Assembly: GCA_016191785.1 (NCBI GenBank)
Contig: JACPVJ010000184.1
Coordinates: 62,001 to 126,000, forward strand
Reading direction: 5' to 3'
DNA length: 64,000 bases
From: Myxococcales bacterium
GTDB taxonomy: Bacteria > Myxococcota_A > Polyangia > Polyangiales > Polyangiaceae
Every line of letters begins with the position of its first letter. Position 1 is the stretch's first letter. Positions 7,982 through 16,873 of the stretch are shown in pieces. Made by a program: the position numbers and the translations under genes. The notes under the pieces were generated by a model, which saw only the letters and a list, made by a program, of their open reading frames with translations, was not told the origin of the DNA and made no database searches.

Positions 7982-8026
7982 CGAGTGCCCAGGGCACTCG
8001 GGCACACCGCTTTGTGGGGGTGTGCC
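7982..8026. terminator. Two tandem hairpins between sspB and the HNH gene
   Basis: Positions 7982-7990 and 7992-8000 form a perfect 9-bp inverted repeat around one base. Positions 8001-8008 and 8019-8026 form a perfect 8-bp stem with a 10-base loop. Both lie in the gap between convergent genes, a few bases past the HNH gene stop. There is no T-tract, so intrinsic termination is inferred from position and symmetry. Confidence 0.4.
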
Positions 8027-8035
8027 TGAAGCGTC

Positions 8036-9277
8036 TCAAGGCGTGAGCACGGTGATCGCTGCCCGGAGCAGCGGCTCGGGTCGGGGCTCGACCCCGCGCC
8101 GGCGCAGCTCATCGAGGGCGTGCTTTGCCTGAGTCGACCTGAAGCCCATGTGCACCAAGGCGTACTGCACTTTCTGGAAAGCGTCGCGCTCGGGCGGGGC
8201 GCCAGGTGCGGCAAGCTCCACGGGCACCGCAGACTCCGCAGGCTCCGCGGGTGCGGCGTCGCGACTCGCGCGAGCCTCCCCGACCTTCTGAGCGACGTGC
8301 TCTTCGCCGAAGACCTGGCGTGCTCGGTGGGCGTTGTGAGATGAGCAAAGCAAGCAGCAGTTCTCCACCGTAGTAGGTCCTCCCAGTGCGAAAGGCTCGA
8401 TGTGCTCGATGGTCAAGAAGCGCTTCTCGGAGCACCGCCGCCCCTCGGCGTCGACGAAACTGCACTGATCTTCATCGCGCTCCCTCACCGCGCGCTGGAT
8501 GTCCACCGGCACATGCCGTGAGCCCGGCTTCGTTCCTCGATGCTTGCGCGGCTTTCCCGCGCCCGTGCGCCGCTTCGTCTCGACGGCGATGAGCTCGTCG
8601 ATGGCTCTTTCGATGAGCGCCGCGAGGTCGCCGCTCGGAACGGTGTGGCTGAGCAGGTTCCGGGCGTGCTCGAGCTTGTCGCGGAGCCCGCCGCTGGCGG
8701 TGAACTCCACGCGGAAGGTCGTGGCGGAGAGCGGCTCGACCCGCGCCCGGGCCGCGGGCACCGGCGGCGCTGGCGGCGGGCTCGAGTTACCTGCCCCGGA
8801 CATTGTTGACAACTCCGCCTGGGCCGGCTCGGTCACATTCGGGGTGATGGTCGCGGCCACGTCGGGTTTGGGAAACCAGCGAGCCAAGAGCTCCTCGATC
8901 TGCCGCTTGGACTTGCCGCGGGCTTCGGCGAGCAGCCAGTCGACGTTCTCCTCCGTGAGGTGCCCGGAGAGCAGGAACAGTCCAGTCAGGTGAATGGAGC
9001 CGCTCGCGAGCTCGTCGAGGATCTGCGGGAAGCGCTGAGAGATGCGGGCGACGCGCATTCGCTTGGTCGCGCCGTCGTCGGAGTAGCCGAGCCGTTCCAC
9101 GCAGTACGCGAAGAGCGAGGAGCAGGCGTCTTCTAGGTAGAGCTGACGGCGGTCCAGCTCGACCAGGTGATAGATGACGTCGGCGGCGGCCATGCGCTCG
9201 GCGCTGACGGCGGCCGTGAGGCGGTCGCGAAGCTCGCGATCGGAGATCGAGGAGAGAGCGTTCATGAATACTGGCAT
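8036..9277 (-). CDS. HNH endonuclease with DUF222-like N-terminus
   Basis: The N-terminal ~170 residues are the helical domain typical of the large myxobacterial HNH families (LYLEDACSSLFAYCVERLGYS, then HLTGLFLLSGHLTEENVDWLL). The central linker is Pro/Ala-rich. The HNH nuclease core lies near residues 275-330: VRERDEDQC, IEHIEPFALGG and NCCLLCSSHNAHRA. A ~50-residue C-terminal segment (ALVHMGFRSTQAKHALDEL) resembles the three-helix RuvA domain III fold. Such genes are often multicopy and of unclear role. Starts at 9277 and 9265 are both possible, neither with a strong ribosome site. It stands alone before a gene-free gap. Confidence 0.8.
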   Translation of the reverse strand: MPVFMNALSSISDRELRDRLTAAVSAERMAAADVIYHLVELDRRQLYLEDACSSLFAYCVERLGYSDDGATKRMRVARISQRFPQILDELASGSIHLTGLFLLSGHLTEENVDWLLAEARGKSKRQIEELLARWFPKPDVAATITPNVTEPAQAELSTMSGAGNSSPPPAPPVPAARARVEPLSATTFRVEFTASGGLRDKLEHARNLLSHTVPSGDLAALIERAIDELIAVETKRRTGAGKPRKHRGTKPGSRHVPVDIQRAVRERDEDQCSFVDAEGRRCSEKRFLTIEHIEPFALGGPTTVENCCLLCSSHNAHRARQVFGEEHVAQKVGEARASRDAAPAEPAESAVPVELAAPGAPPERDAFQKVQYALVHMGFRSTQAKHALDELRRRGVEPRPEPLLRAAITVLTP

Positions 9278-9807
9278 ATCACGCGGATTCTTGCCCTCGC
9301 TGCTGACGCGCTGAGGGCGCTTCGAGCGTCCCAACGCGTCGCGAGCCGTCGTGCGCGCCAAACGCGAGCAGCGAGCATCGTCGCGCGATGGCGACGCGGT
9401 CAGCGATGTGCCCGACGAAGTGCGAGCGCGTGTCGCCTGCAAGTGCGTCAACACAAATCGGCGTGACGGTGCTCTTTCTTCGTGCGGCCGAGCGCTGGGA
9501 CGGTGCTTGCACGCCCCTCTCACAAAAGGGGCGTGCACGGGATGCCCTCTGTGATCTTTGTCAGCGGCAGCGCGGTGCGCAAGGAACTGCGTCTCGAGCT
9601 CTGACTCTTCGCCGCGTCCTCGCCCTCGAGCGTACGAGCCGGCGCGGGATGGCGCTGGATGCCTCCGGCGGACGCGTCGACACTGCGTGCGGGGCAAGAC
9701 GGCGGCGCCGAACGCAGCAACCCTCTGTCACGGACGCCGTTCCTCGCCGCGCCCCCAGAACTCCCGCGAGCAGCCCCGCAGGCGATTGTTTCACAGCCTC
9801 TGAGCGC
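9278..9807. other. Gene-free gap of 530 bases
   Basis: All frames here are short, Arg-rich and without recognisable domains, signal peptides or ribosome sites. Base composition looks less GC-rich than the flanking genes. The only structure seen is the hairpin at 9508-9537. It probably holds the promoter of the HNH gene and the 3' region of the lipoprotein gene to its right, and may be decayed coding DNA. Confidence 0.5.
9508..9537. repeat. 10-bp perfect inverted repeat
   Basis: Arms 9508-9517 and 9528-9537 are exact reverse complements around a 10-base A-rich loop. There is no U-tract on either side, so it may be an operator, a weak terminator or a remnant of a mobile repeat. Confidence 0.5.
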
Positions 9808-10329
9808 TCAGTCGGTCGCCGCGTCCCCACCGGACGCGCCATCAGTCGCCGCGGCGTCGCCGCCGTCGTCGCCCGCGCTGCCGTCACCGCCGTCGTTGCC
9901 CGCGGCCCCGCCGGTGCCGCCGGTCGCGCCCGAACCGCCGCCGGTGCCGCCGCCGCCGGTGCCGCCGGTGCCGCCTGCGTCGCCCCCATCGCCGGCATCG
10001 CCCCCCGCGACGCATGCCCACGCGCCCGACTCGACGACGCAGCTGTAGCCGGTCACGCAACCGTGGAACGAGCAATCGCCGGTCTTGCAGAGGCCCTTCG
10101 AGCTGCAGGTCTGGTTGAAGCCGCAGTCTTTGGGCTCGTCGCAGGTCTTCCCGCTCGAGCCCCCGCTGCCACCGGTCACTACGCAGTAGCCGGTGTCGGA
10201 GTCACAGGCATAGCCCTTCGGGCAATCGAGGGTGGTCTCGCAGAACAGGCGTTCTTCCGGGTAGATCGGGCAACCCGAGAGCACGGTCGCTCCGAAGAGT
10301 GACAATCCGATGAGCACCGCACGCTTCAT
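9808..10329 (-). CDS. Cys-rich lipoprotein with Gly-rich C-terminus
   Basis: This is a 173-residue protein with a clear lipoprotein signal (LFGATVLSGC). The mature N-terminal ~90 residues contain about a dozen cysteines in spaced pairs (CETTLDCPKGYACDSDTGYC, CGFNQTCSSKGLC), a small disulfide-rich surface module common in myxobacteria. The last ~70 residues are almost only Gly, Asp, Ala and Thr. The Gly-rich part sits at the C-terminus here, unlike most lipoproteins in this window. Function is unknown. It lies divergent from the zinc-ribbon/TPR gene. Confidence 0.75.
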   Translation of the reverse strand: MKRAVLIGLSLFGATVLSGCPIYPEERLFCETTLDCPKGYACDSDTGYCVVTGGSGGSSGKTCDEPKDCGFNQTCSSKGLCKTGDCSFHGCVTGYSCVVESGAWACVAGGDAGDGGDAGGTGGTGGGGTGGGSGATGGTGGAAGNDGGDGSAGDDGGDAAATDGASGGDAATD

Positions 10330-10484
10330 GAACGAGCCTCTTTCGCGCCGAATCGCGTGCCCAGCCTAGCAAGCGACGCGGCCGGGACAAGCGGGTGGTG
10401 GCGGGGCGGCACCTGCGCCTCGCGAAAGTCCCCCGAAGCCCGGCCCCCATGCTAAGTTTTTTCCCGCTTTTCCGAGGCACTTCG

Positions 10485-12611
10485 ATGGACGTCCGCTGCG
10501 GTCGTTGCGGAACCGAATACGAGTTCGACGACGCGCTGGTCTCAGATCGTGGGACCACGGTGAAGTGCACCAATTGTGGCTTCCAGTTCAAGGTGCACCC
10601 GTCACGCGAGCAAGCCGTGCCCGAGCGCTGGGTGGTGCGGACGGCGAGCGGGCGCGAGCTCGTGTACACCTCGCTGCGCGAGCTGCAGCGCGGAATCGCC
10701 CAGCGACAGGTGGGTCCCGAGGACCTGCTCGCGCGCGGCGGTCAGCCTCCGCGCCCGCTGGGCGCCATCGCCGAGCCCGAGCCGTTCTTCCACGGGCGCG
10801 CCGGGGCGAGCCTGCGCGCGGCACCCCAAGCTCGAACCCTGGCCGGCGTGGCTCCGCCCGCGGCGGGCTCGTACGCGGGGCCATTGCCCGGGGGCCCGCT
10901 CCCGCCGCCTCCCGTCCTTCCGCCGAACATCCCTGACACGGATGCGCCGACCCAGACGTCGGCCGAGCCGGCCAAGCGCGACGCGCCCCGGAAGCCCGTG
11001 GACGCGCTGGCGAAGACCGACCCCTCTGCCGACGCGGAGCCGCCGACCCTGCCGCGCAATCCGTTGCCGATGGACGTCGCCGCGCCCGCGGCACCGAAGA
11101 ACGTGACGATCCGCGAGTCGGTTCCCGATCTCGACTACTCGCCGACCCCGAGCGACGCGCGCGTCGGCAGCTACCGCCCCGAGCAGGCCTCGCTCTACCT
11201 GCCCGAGCCGCACTCGCGTCGGCTGCGGAGTCGCTGGATCGCCGGCCTGGTGCTGGTGGGGGTGGCGGTGCTCTTGGCTGCGACCGTGGGGCGTCGCTAC
11301 CTCGAGCAGTACCGCCAGGCGACTCCCGCGCCGACCGCGAGCGCGGACGCCCGGGTCGCCGCTTTCCTCGGCGAAGCCGAGAAGAAGCTCGACGACGGCG
11401 ACTACGAGGGCGCCCGGGGCGAGCTCGACAAGGCGTCGGTGCTGGCGGACAAAGAGCCCACCGTGCTCGCCGCGCTGGCCCGGCTGGAGGCCATGCGCGC
11501 CGACACGCTGTGGCTGAAGCTTCGGCTGCTCGATCCAGCTGACAAGGCGACCATCCAGACCACTCACCGGCAGCTCGGCGCTCGGGTCGGAAAGGCCAAA
11601 GAGGCGCTGGACCGCGCGTTGGCCGTGGCCCCCGACAACCCCGCGGTCGTGCGCGCGCGCGTCGACATCGCCCGGCTCGCCGGCGATCTGAAAGAGGCAC
11701 GGGCGCACGTCACGCCCCTCGCGTCGAGTCCGACCGGCGAGAACGCCTACGTGCTCGCCGTCCTCGATCTGGCCGAGCCCCAGCCGGTGTGGACCAGCGT
11801 GGTCGATCGGCTGCGGAGCGCAGCTCAGGGTGAGCGTTCGCTCGGGCGGGCCCGCGCCGCGCTGGTCTACGCCCTGGTTCGCGCGGGTCAGAGTGACCAG
11901 GCCCAGAGCGAGCTCGAGAAGCATCAGGCGCGCGCCGAAGGGCACCCGCTCTACGACGACCTGGCAGCGTTCGTGAAGCGTCACGCCACCCCCGGCGACG
12001 CGGGGGCAGACGCCGCGCGCGAGGTCGCAGCCGTCGACCCGACGTCGTTGCCGTTGCTCGACACATCGGGCAAGGGCGTGATCTTGGACGACGAAGGCCC
12101 GAAGGGCGGGCCCAACGATTTCCGGGTGAAGCTGCAGCAGGCCGCGGCCGCACACAAGGCGGGCAACTACGACAAGGCCGAGCAGCTGTACAACGACGTC
12201 CTGGCCAAGGACTCGGGCAACACCGAGGCGATGGCCGGTCTGGCGGACGTGGCCAAGGCCAAGAAAGACCCGGAAGCCGCGGCCAAGATGTACGACAAGG
12301 TCCTCAAAGAGAACCCGACCTACCTGCCCGCGCTCGTCGCCCGCGCCGACCAGAAGTGGGACTCGGGTGATCGCAAGGGCGCGCTGGTGCTCTATCGGCG
12401 GGTGCTCGATCAGGCGGGCTCTTCCTCGAGCTATGGCCAGCACGCCGCGCAGCGCATCAGCCAGGGCGAGGCCGCGCCCACCCCGCCGCCGGCCGGCTCC
12501 GAGAAGGCGCCGGAGAAGCCCCCGGAAAAGCCGCCCGAGACCAAGCCCGAAGAGAAGAAGGAAGACAAGCCCAACATCGACACGACCGACCTGCCGGAGA
12601 CCAAGAAGTGA
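10485..12611 (+). CDS. Zinc-ribbon (MJ0042-type) / TPR membrane protein
   Basis: This is a 708-residue protein. Residues ~4-40 are an MJ0042-type zinc ribbon with two CxxC pairs (CGRCGTEYEF, CTNCGFQFKV). Residues ~50-105 resemble a GYF_2/DUF4339 module (WVVRTASGRELVYTSLREL). A Pro-rich linker leads to a single membrane helix near residues 250-268 (WIAGLVLVGVAVLLAATVG). Beyond it are tetratricopeptide-like helical pairs (~300-400 and ~545-650) and a Pro/Lys/Glu-rich tail. This places the zinc ribbon in the cytoplasm and the TPRs outside. The ATG at 10485 has a GAGG site. Its stop overlaps the sppA GTG, so envelope quality control is a reasonable guess for its role. Confidence 0.75.
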   Translation: MDVRCGRCGTEYEFDDALVSDRGTTVKCTNCGFQFKVHPSREQAVPERWVVRTASGRELVYTSLRELQRGIAQRQVGPEDLLARGGQPPRPLGAIAEPEPFFHGRAGASLRAAPQARTLAGVAPPAAGSYAGPLPGGPLPPPPVLPPNIPDTDAPTQTSAEPAKRDAPRKPVDALAKTDPSADAEPPTLPRNPLPMDVAAPAAPKNVTIRESVPDLDYSPTPSDARVGSYRPEQASLYLPEPHSRRLRSRWIAGLVLVGVAVLLAATVGRRYLEQYRQATPAPTASADARVAAFLGEAEKKLDDGDYEGARGELDKASVLADKEPTVLAALARLEAMRADTLWLKLRLLDPADKATIQTTHRQLGARVGKAKEALDRALAVAPDNPAVVRARVDIARLAGDLKEARAHVTPLASSPTGENAYVLAVLDLAEPQPVWTSVVDRLRSAAQGERSLGRARAALVYALVRAGQSDQAQSELEKHQARAEGHPLYDDLAAFVKRHATPGDAGADAAREVAAVDPTSLPLLDTSGKGVILDDEGPKGGPNDFRVKLQQAAAAHKAGNYDKAEQLYNDVLAKDSGNTEAMAGLADVAKAKKDPEAAAKMYDKVLKENPTYLPALVARADQKWDSGDRKGALVLYRRVLDQAGSSSSYGQHAAQRISQGEAAPTPPPAGSEKAPEKPPEKPPETKPEEKKEDKPNIDTTDLPETKK

Positions 12612-14428
12612 AACGTGCCGCGCTGGCGCTGGTGCTCGGCGCGTGCGCGGCGCTGGCCTGCGAGGGCCGTCCGCGCACCTGGACGGGCACGCCCGGCAAG
12701 GCTCCGACGACGTCCCTGTTCGGAAAGGCCACAGCAAAGGTCGTCGAGCTCGACCTGTCTCACGGCGCCCCCGAGTCGACCGAAGGGGGCTTCTTCCCGC
12801 TGCCCGCGACGCGAACCTACACCGGGCTGGTGCGCGCCCTCGAGCGCGTGCAGGGCGATCAAGACGCCAAGGCCGTGTTCGTCCGGCTCGGCGAGCGCGC
12901 CCTGGGGTTCGCTCGGGCGCAAGAGATCGCGGGGCTGCTCGGCGGGCTCCGGCAGCAGGGCAAGCCCGTGGTCTGCCACGCCCACGGGCTCGACAACGCC
13001 ACGGCGTGGGTCGCGCTCGCGGGCTGCGACCGCGTCTGGCTGTCACCCGCGGGCGAGGTGGCCTCGGTGGGTATCGCGGGGCAGATGGTCTATTTCAAGC
13101 CGGCGCTCGACAAGCTCAAGGTCAACGCCGACTTCTTGCACGCCGGCAAGTTCAAGAGCGGGCCCGAGCCGCTGACGCGCGACGGCCCCAGTGACGAAGC
13201 CAAGCTGGCGCTCACCGAGACGCTCGCGTCGATCCGCCAGAGCTGGCTCGACGGGGTCGACGCGGCGAAGAAGGGGCGATCGGCCCGCGCGGACATGGAG
13301 AACGGTCCCTGGTCGCCGCGCGAAGCGAAAGAGCGCGGCCTGGTGGACGAGATCGGGTACGAGGCCGAGGCGCTCGACGACGCGAAGAAGCGCGCGGGCG
13401 CCGATCGGGTGTCCAGCGTCTTCGGCTCCAAGAGCCAGCCGTCCGAGGGCCCCGACATCGGCGAGCTGATCCGCATCCCGTCTGGCGCCGACGAGGGCGC
13501 CGCCGGCCGGCCGCACATCGCGGTGGTGCCTGCCGAAGGCTCGATCACCATGGCTCCGGGCGGCATGCTCGACAGTGGTGGCATCACCGCCAAGGCGCTC
13601 GCCAAGACGCTCCGGAAACTGGCCCAGGACGACGCCGTGAAGGTGGTGGTGCTGCGCATCGACTCGCCGGGCGGCTCGGCGCTGGCCAGCGATCTTCTCT
13701 GGTACGAGCTGCGCGAGCTGAAGAAGAAGAAGCCAATCGTGGCCTCGGTGGGCGAGATGGCCGCGAGCGGTGGCTACTACATGGCGTGCGCCGCCGATCG
13801 CATCGTGGCAGAGCCCACCAGCATCGTGGGCAGCATCGGCGTCTTCGGGGGCAAGCTGGTCCTGAACGAGGCGCTGGCCGAGTATGGCGTGAACACGGTC
13901 ACCTTCCCGGCGAGCCCCGAGCCCGGGGCAGCGTCGCGCGCGACGTACATGTCCGCGCTGAGCAAGTGGGACGACCCGACGCGTCAGCGCGTGCAGAAGC
14001 AGATGGAAGAGGTGTACCAGCTCTTCCTCGAGCGCGTCGCCGAGAGCCGGGGCCTGCCCATCGACACCGTGCGCGCAGCGGCCGAGGGGCGCATCTGGAG
14101 CGGCAAGCAAGGCCTGGAGAAGAAGCTGGTCGACGAGCTGGGCGGCCTGTCGCGCTCCCTCGAGATCGCCCGCGATCTGGGCAAGCTCGACGCGCGCGCG
14201 CCGGTCGTGGTCGTCGGTCGCGACGAGAGCCTGATCGAGACCCTGCTGGTCGGCGAGGGTGCCGACGCGAAGACGGTCGAGCGGGCCGTCGAGCGGGTCC
14301 TGCGCGAGCGCGAGCCGCTCTTGTCGGCGGTGCCCGGCGAGGTGCGGCCGTTCCTGTCGGCCCTCGCGCCGCTGATGGCCGGCGAGACCGCGCTGGCGAC
14401 GTTGCCGTTCGCGCTGGTCGTGAGGTGA
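12608..14428 (+). CDS. sppA: Signal peptide peptidase SppA, 67K-type, as a lipoprotein
   Basis: This is a 606-residue tandem-domain SppA (peptidase S49). The Ser-Lys dyad is split as in the E. coli enzyme: Lys183 in the N-terminal half (GKFKSGPEP) and Ser387 in the C-terminal half (EMAASGGYYMA). The IDSPGGSALASD segment precedes the nucleophile. SppA degrades cleaved signal peptides in the membrane. Here the N-terminus looks like a lipoprotein signal ending in ALAC rather than a plain anchor. The GTG start overlaps the stop of the zinc-ribbon/TPR gene, so the two are coupled. The last ~100 residues extend past the core. Confidence 0.9.
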   Translation: MKRAALALVLGACAALACEGRPRTWTGTPGKAPTTSLFGKATAKVVELDLSHGAPESTEGGFFPLPATRTYTGLVRALERVQGDQDAKAVFVRLGERALGFARAQEIAGLLGGLRQQGKPVVCHAHGLDNATAWVALAGCDRVWLSPAGEVASVGIAGQMVYFKPALDKLKVNADFLHAGKFKSGPEPLTRDGPSDEAKLALTETLASIRQSWLDGVDAAKKGRSARADMENGPWSPREAKERGLVDEIGYEAEALDDAKKRAGADRVSSVFGSKSQPSEGPDIGELIRIPSGADEGAAGRPHIAVVPAEGSITMAPGGMLDSGGITAKALAKTLRKLAQDDAVKVVVLRIDSPGGSALASDLLWYELRELKKKKPIVASVGEMAASGGYYMACAADRIVAEPTSIVGSIGVFGGKLVLNEALAEYGVNTVTFPASPEPGAASRATYMSALSKWDDPTRQRVQKQMEEVYQLFLERVAESRGLPIDTVRAAAEGRIWSGKQGLEKKLVDELGGLSRSLEIARDLGKLDARAPVVVVGRDESLIETLLVGEGADAKTVERAVERVLREREPLLSAVPGEVRPFLSALAPLMAGETALATLPFALVVR

Positions 14429-14429
14429 G

Positions 14430-15488
14430 CTACGGGCAGTTCCCGCTGGTGACGACCTGGCCCGTGTTCGGCACGTGATCGCCGCCCACGTCGACGAACT
14501 TCAGCGGGATCGACTGGCACGAGTACTGGCCGCAGTCGTCCATGCGCATCACGTGGGCGTGGGGCCCCGTCGAGTACCCGGTCGAACCCGAGAGCCCGAT
14601 CACGCTCCCGCGCTTCACCTTCTGGCCGAGCGTGACGCTCACCTTGTTCAGGTGCTTGTAGGTGGTGAGCTTCCCGTCGCCGTGCTTCAGCACCACGTAG
14701 TTCGCGTACGGGTAGCACGACGAGCCGCCGCCGTTGTAGCAGGGGTCACCCGGTCCGGTCTTGTCGTACAGGTATTTGACGACGCCGTCCGCCATCGCGA
14801 CCATCGGCGTGCCGAGGGGGATCGAGAAGTCGTAGGCATAGAACGCCTTGCCTTGGTGACTGAAGCTGCCGTCGTTGCCCTGGGCGATCTTCGCCGAGGT
14901 GCCGCACTTCAGGGGCAAGTAGTAGCCGTCGGGCGTGGTGGCCACCGGCGGCTGCTTCAGCGTGCAGCTGGCGAACGCTGCCGAGATGTAGCCCTTGGGT
15001 GTCGGGATCTGGAACCAGAGGGTGTTGCCGCTCACCGCTTCGCCCTGGACCTGGGCCAGCACGTCGACGATGTCGCCGTTCGCCAGGGTCCCGACCGCGG
15101 CTCCAGACGTCGCGGGCGTGGGGCGGACGTTCAGCGTGGCCCCCGCTGCGACGCTCACCTCGACGCGCGGGCAGTCGTTGGTCTTGGTGCCGCCGGTGCC
15201 GCCCGTGCTCGAGCTGCCACCCGTGGCGCCGGTGCCGCCGGTGCCGCCGATCCCCGTGTCGCCCGCGGCGCCACCCGAGCCCGCCGCACCCGCGGCGCCG
15301 CCTGAGCCCGCTGCGCCCGCCGAACCCGCCGCGCCAGCCGCGCCACCGCTGCTCCACCCGCCCCCGGTGCTGACGGAACTGCCCCCGGTGCCGCCGGTGG
15401 ATGTTTCGTGCTTCGCGTCCGGTTCCGACTCGAGGGCGCAACCGCCAACCGCGAGTCCCAGGGCAAGGATCGAGAGCTGAGTCCGCAT
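14430..15488 (-). CDS. M23-family peptidase lipoprotein with SH3-like domain
   Basis: This is a 352-residue protein. A lipoprotein signal (LGLAVGGC) is followed by a ~85-residue Gly/Ser/Ala tether. Residues ~120-190 resemble a bacterial SH3 domain (GATLNVRPTPATSGAAVG), and ~210-330 a lysostaphin-type M23 peptidase. The M23 zinc ligands are visible in SHQGKAFYAYDFSIPLGTP (His and Asp) and in GPHAHVMRMD (HxH). It probably cleaves peptide cross-links of cell wall, either its own in remodelling or prey cell wall. It ends one base after sppA on the opposite strand. Confidence 0.85.
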   Translation of the reverse strand: MRTQLSILALGLAVGGCALESEPDAKHETSTGGTGGSSVSTGGGWSSGGAAGAAGSAGAAGSGGAAGAAGSGGAAGDTGIGGTGGTGATGGSSSTGGTGGTKTNDCPRVEVSVAAGATLNVRPTPATSGAAVGTLANGDIVDVLAQVQGEAVSGNTLWFQIPTPKGYISAAFASCTLKQPPVATTPDGYYLPLKCGTSAKIAQGNDGSFSHQGKAFYAYDFSIPLGTPMVAMADGVVKYLYDKTGPGDPCYNGGGSSCYPYANYVVLKHGDGKLTTYKHLNKVSVTLGQKVKRGSVIGLSGSTGYSTGPHAHVMRMDDCGQYSCQSIPLKFVDVGGDHVPNTGQVVTSGNCP

Positions 15489-15586
15489 CGCACGAGCCAG
15501 ACTGCAAGCCGCGCACCAGCGGGGTTTTTCCGCGATCGGCGCGCGTTCGCGCGCCAGCCGCCAACTCGGCGTTGGCACTCCCGGTT

Positions 15587-16873
15587 TCAGCGCGGGCGGC
15601 GGCGCGCCAGCAGCAGCGCGGCGAAGAGGCCGCCCAGGCTCAGCCCCGCTCGACCCGAACCGGACGCGCTTCGACACCCGCAGCCGCCGTCGTCGGCGTC
15701 GGTCTCGGGCGGTGGGCAGTTGCCGGTGTCCTTGCACAGGTCGTCCCGATCCTCGGCGGTGCAGGTCGTCCCCACCGTGGACTCGACCGAGCAGTCGAGC
15801 GGCCCGCTGAGCGCCGACAGCTCCATCACCTTCTCGAACGTGGCGCCGCCGTCGGTCGAGCGCCCGATCTCGAAGCCGTCGCCCGTCTGGCTGGTGCACG
15901 CCCAGAGCTCGGAGCCCACGTAGCTGACGCACGCCGTCGATCTGCCGCGCACCTTGGAGAAGGCGTCGTCGCTGGTCTTGGCGGAGTAGAGCCCGAGCGC
16001 CGCGCCATCGAGGGCCACCCCACCGCGCGGATCGCCGAAAGCGGCAAACGCTCGCTCGCCATCGGGCGACAGCGTGAAGCCGAGGAGCGGCGCCTTCTGC
16101 TTCAGCACTTCGGTGAACGTCGCACCGCCGTCCTTCGAAGCCAGCACCACGCCCTCGCTCCCCGAGGTCTTGGCGAACCCCGCGCGCACGTAGACCACGT
16201 CTGGATTTCCCGGGTCCACTGCGGCAACCTGCGGCGAGGCGCCGGGGGTGGTGGGGAGCTCGACGGCGGGGTCCCAGGTCTTCCCCGAGCTCACGCTCCG
16301 GTGGAGCACCGCCTTCGCGCCCTTTTGCCCGGTCAGGTAGAGCCGCGCCGGATCCGACGCCGAGACGCCCACGCCGGTGAACAGGGTCGAGGGATCCAGC
16401 GGCGCCCCGAGCGCTCCGAAGCTCGTGCCCCCGTCGCTCGAGAGCCACAGCTCGCTCGCGAACGCGCCGCCCGCGCCGCCGGTCGACATCAGCACCACGA
16501 CCCGGTCCCCGCTCACGGCCAGGCCCGTCACCGTGCGATCGAGCGCAGGAGTGGGCTTCGACCAGGTGCATGCGCCGTCCGGTGACGCGAGCAGCCCGTC
16601 GAACGTTCCCATCAGCGGAGCTCCGCTCGCCCCCACGGCCAGGATCGGATTTTCGGTCGGGCCGTATCCCGCCGCGGCCGAGCAGGCCCAGCGCCAGCTC
16701 TTCCCGTGGTCCGTGCTGGTCAAGAGGCCATAGGTCGCCCGTGCAAAGAGCCGGCTGTCATCCTTCGGATCCGCGACGATCTGCCGGACGGCGGGGTACG
16801 CCCCGTGCGCGAAGGCGCGGGGCGCCAGGGCCACGATCGCGAGGCCGACGGTCAGATGCAGAGCGTGGTGCAC
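15587..16873 (-). CDS. BNR-type beta-propeller protein with MYXO-CTERM tail
   Basis: This is a 428-residue protein. A signal peptide ends at about AFA-HG, followed by repeated BNR/Asp-box-like blades (SKDGGATF, STDGGATFEK, SSDGGTSFGA, STDHGKSW), as in sialidase or HCF136-type propellers. No sialidase catalytic set was seen. The C-terminus is a classic MYXO-CTERM signal: DDGGCGCRSA, a hydrophobic helix (GLFAALLLA) and RRRPR. The GTG at 16873 overlaps the end of the kelch gene by 22 bases and gives a clean signal peptide. It is the last gene of a three-gene operon of surface proteins and may bind carbohydrate or protein. Confidence 0.8.
   Translation of the reverse strand: MHHALHLTVGLAIVALAPRAFAHGAYPAVRQIVADPKDDSRLFARATYGLLTSTDHGKSWRWACSAAAGYGPTENPILAVGASGAPLMGTFDGLLASPDGACTWSKPTPALDRTVTGLAVSGDRVVVLMSTGGAGGAFASELWLSSDGGTSFGALGAPLDPSTLFTGVGVSASDPARLYLTGQKGAKAVLHRSVSSGKTWDPAVELPTTPGASPQVAAVDPGNPDVVYVRAGFAKTSGSEGVVLASKDGGATFTEVLKQKAPLLGFTLSPDGERAFAAFGDPRGGVALDGAALGLYSAKTSDDAFSKVRGRSTACVSYVGSELWACTSQTGDGFEIGRSTDGGATFEKVMELSALSGPLDCSVESTVGTTCTAEDRDDLCKDTGNCPPPETDADDGGCGCRSASGSGRAGLSLGGLFAALLLARRRPR

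Noticed and set aside
10602-13046. 814-codon minus-strand frame
   Set aside because: It lies opposite the zinc-ribbon/TPR and sppA genes, whose motifs and starts are clear; the antisense protein has no domain or signal.
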